Assembly: GCF_900537075.1 (NCBI RefSeq)
Contig: NZ_UNRA01000001.1
Span: 1,534,479 to 1,598,478 of the forward strand
Source: Tropicibacter sp. Alg240-R139
GTDB taxonomy: Bacteria; Pseudomonadota; Alphaproteobacteria; Rhodobacterales; Rhodobacteraceae
Length of the DNA stretch: 64,000 nt
Direction: 5' to 3'
The notes beneath the pieces are model-generated. The model was not told where the DNA came from and did not search any database. It worked only from the letters and a program-made list of their open reading frames with translations. Positions 63,529 to 64,000 of this stretch are shown in pieces. Position 1 is the stretch's first letter. The number at the start of each line of letters is the position of its first letter. Made by a program: the position numbers and the translations under genes.

Positions 63529-64000
63529 GTTGATTGTTAGTGCATCATCGGCCTCTGATCCATCGGGATGATGGTTTCAGGCGCTGGCGGGCGATAGCCC
63601 AGTGCACTGTGGGGGCGTTTTGTGTTGTAGTGTCTCCTCCATTGTTCGATCAGGATTTGTGCTTCGCGCAAGCTGTAGAAGATTTCACCGTTGAGCAGCT
63701 CATCCCTGAACCGGCCATTGAAGCTTTCACAGTATCCGTTCTCCCACGGGCTCCCAGGTTCGATGTAAGCTGTCTTGGCGCCAACGGCGGCGATCCAGTC
63801 TCGGACAGCCTGGGCGACAAATTCCGGCCCATTGTCGGAACGTATGAAACTCGGCGCGCCGCGAAGTATGAACAGGTCTGTCAGGACATCGATTACATCG
63901 GTCGAGTTCAGCTTCCGCTCGACCCTGATAGCCAAACATTCCCGACTGAACTCATCAAGGATGTTCAGCGTCCGGAAGGCTTTGCCACTGTCCCTTATAC
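63517..64000 (-). mobile_element. IS3-family insertion sequence, partial
   Basis: The transposase gene and about 20 bases beyond its stop. The likely outer end begins near 63517 (TGACTGGTCC, the TG start common in IS3 ends). The element continues past the window, so the other end and target duplication are not visible. Confidence 0.75.
63537..64000 (-). CDS. IS3-family transposase, OrfB, 5'-truncated by window edge
   Basis: 154-codon C-terminal part of an rve-type DDE transposase, open to the last base. [14 protein letters not shown] lies where the first strand region begins, [16 protein letters not shown] carries the second catalytic Asp, and [17 protein letters not shown] carries the Glu. 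The first Asp lies outside. [26 protein letters not shown] is the family's closing motif. The IS407/ISRm-like subgroup fits best. Confidence 0.9.
   Translation of the reverse strand, partial: IRDSGKAFRTLNILDEFSRECLAIRVERKLNSTDVIDVLTDLFILRGAPSFIRSDNGPEFVAQAVRDWIAAVGAKTAYIEPGSPWENGYCESFNGRFRDELLNGEIFYSLREAQILIEQWRRHYNTKRPHSALGYRPPAPETIIPMDQRPMMH

Overview
The window is a chromosomal segment, almost all housekeeping, from an alphaproteobacterium of the Rhodobacteraceae and most likely the Roseobacter group. I infer this from gene content and order, not from a database search. The evidence is: a trpG-trpD-trpC-moaC-moeA-lexA-comEC-gltX-gltA neighbourhood; an alphaproteobacterial SOS box (GAAC-N7-GAAC) before lexA; a B12-dependent ribonucleotide reductase; a MttB-family methyltransferase with a separate corrinoid protein and DUF1638 partner; a two-domain cold-shock protein; and high-GC codon use (about 60% by eye) that throws long antisense frames.

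Layout. 1-2.6 kb: arginine/citrulline/ornithine catabolism (arginase cut by the window edge, CtlX, ornithine cyclodeaminase). 2.6-8.7 kb: HNH nuclease, pseudouridine synthase, acetyltransferase, esterase, AlkA, MFS transporter, MarR regulator and a phytoene-synthase-fold protein. An ~85 bp repeat sits in two convergent gaps here. 8.7-17.3 kb: citramalate synthase, cysS with a low-GC 3' end, a glyoxalase-fold gene behind a SoxR-type promoter, an AruH-like aminotransferase, an outer-membrane barrel, MttB-like methyltransferase and an EF-hand protein. 17.5-27.1 kb: nrdJ and a complete napEFDABC operon with FNR-type sites, an anaerobic or low-oxygen block closed by tRNA-Pro. 27.1-34.2 kb: DUF192, cold shock, pdxH, fabI, LysE, gpt, aminotransferase and a PpiD-like chaperone. 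34.2-46.2 kb: trpE, then cpdB, cspA and a divergent deacetylase, then trpGDC-moaC-moeA-lexA with a GIY-YIG/DUF4357 nuclease gene spliced between moaC and moeA. 46.2-53.9 kb: comEC, gltX, gltA, a membrane-anchored RTX protein and a radical SAM protein. 54-59.8 kb: corrinoid protein and DUF1638, sufE, a lipoprotein, rnd and purMN. 59.9-64 kb: a CAU tRNA, a gene-poor stretch, an EnvZ-like kinase, an MBL hydrolase, tRNA-Asn, then a probable integration scar and an IS3-family element running off the window.

How the parts fit: nap nitrate reduction and NrdJ would both support low-oxygen growth. B12 chemistry recurs in NrdJ, the MttB-like enzyme and its likely corrinoid carrier. Molybdopterin synthesis genes moaC and moeA supply the cofactor NapA needs. 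The most unusual items are the nuclease gene coupled into the moa/moe operon, the mosaic cysS tail with its flanked GC-rich block, the SoxR-type promoter of the VOC gene, the structured nrdJ 3' region, repeated palindromes before nrdJ and before the HNH/rluE pair, and the tRNA-Asn scar. I found no CRISPR array, prophage, or clear novel multi-gene system.
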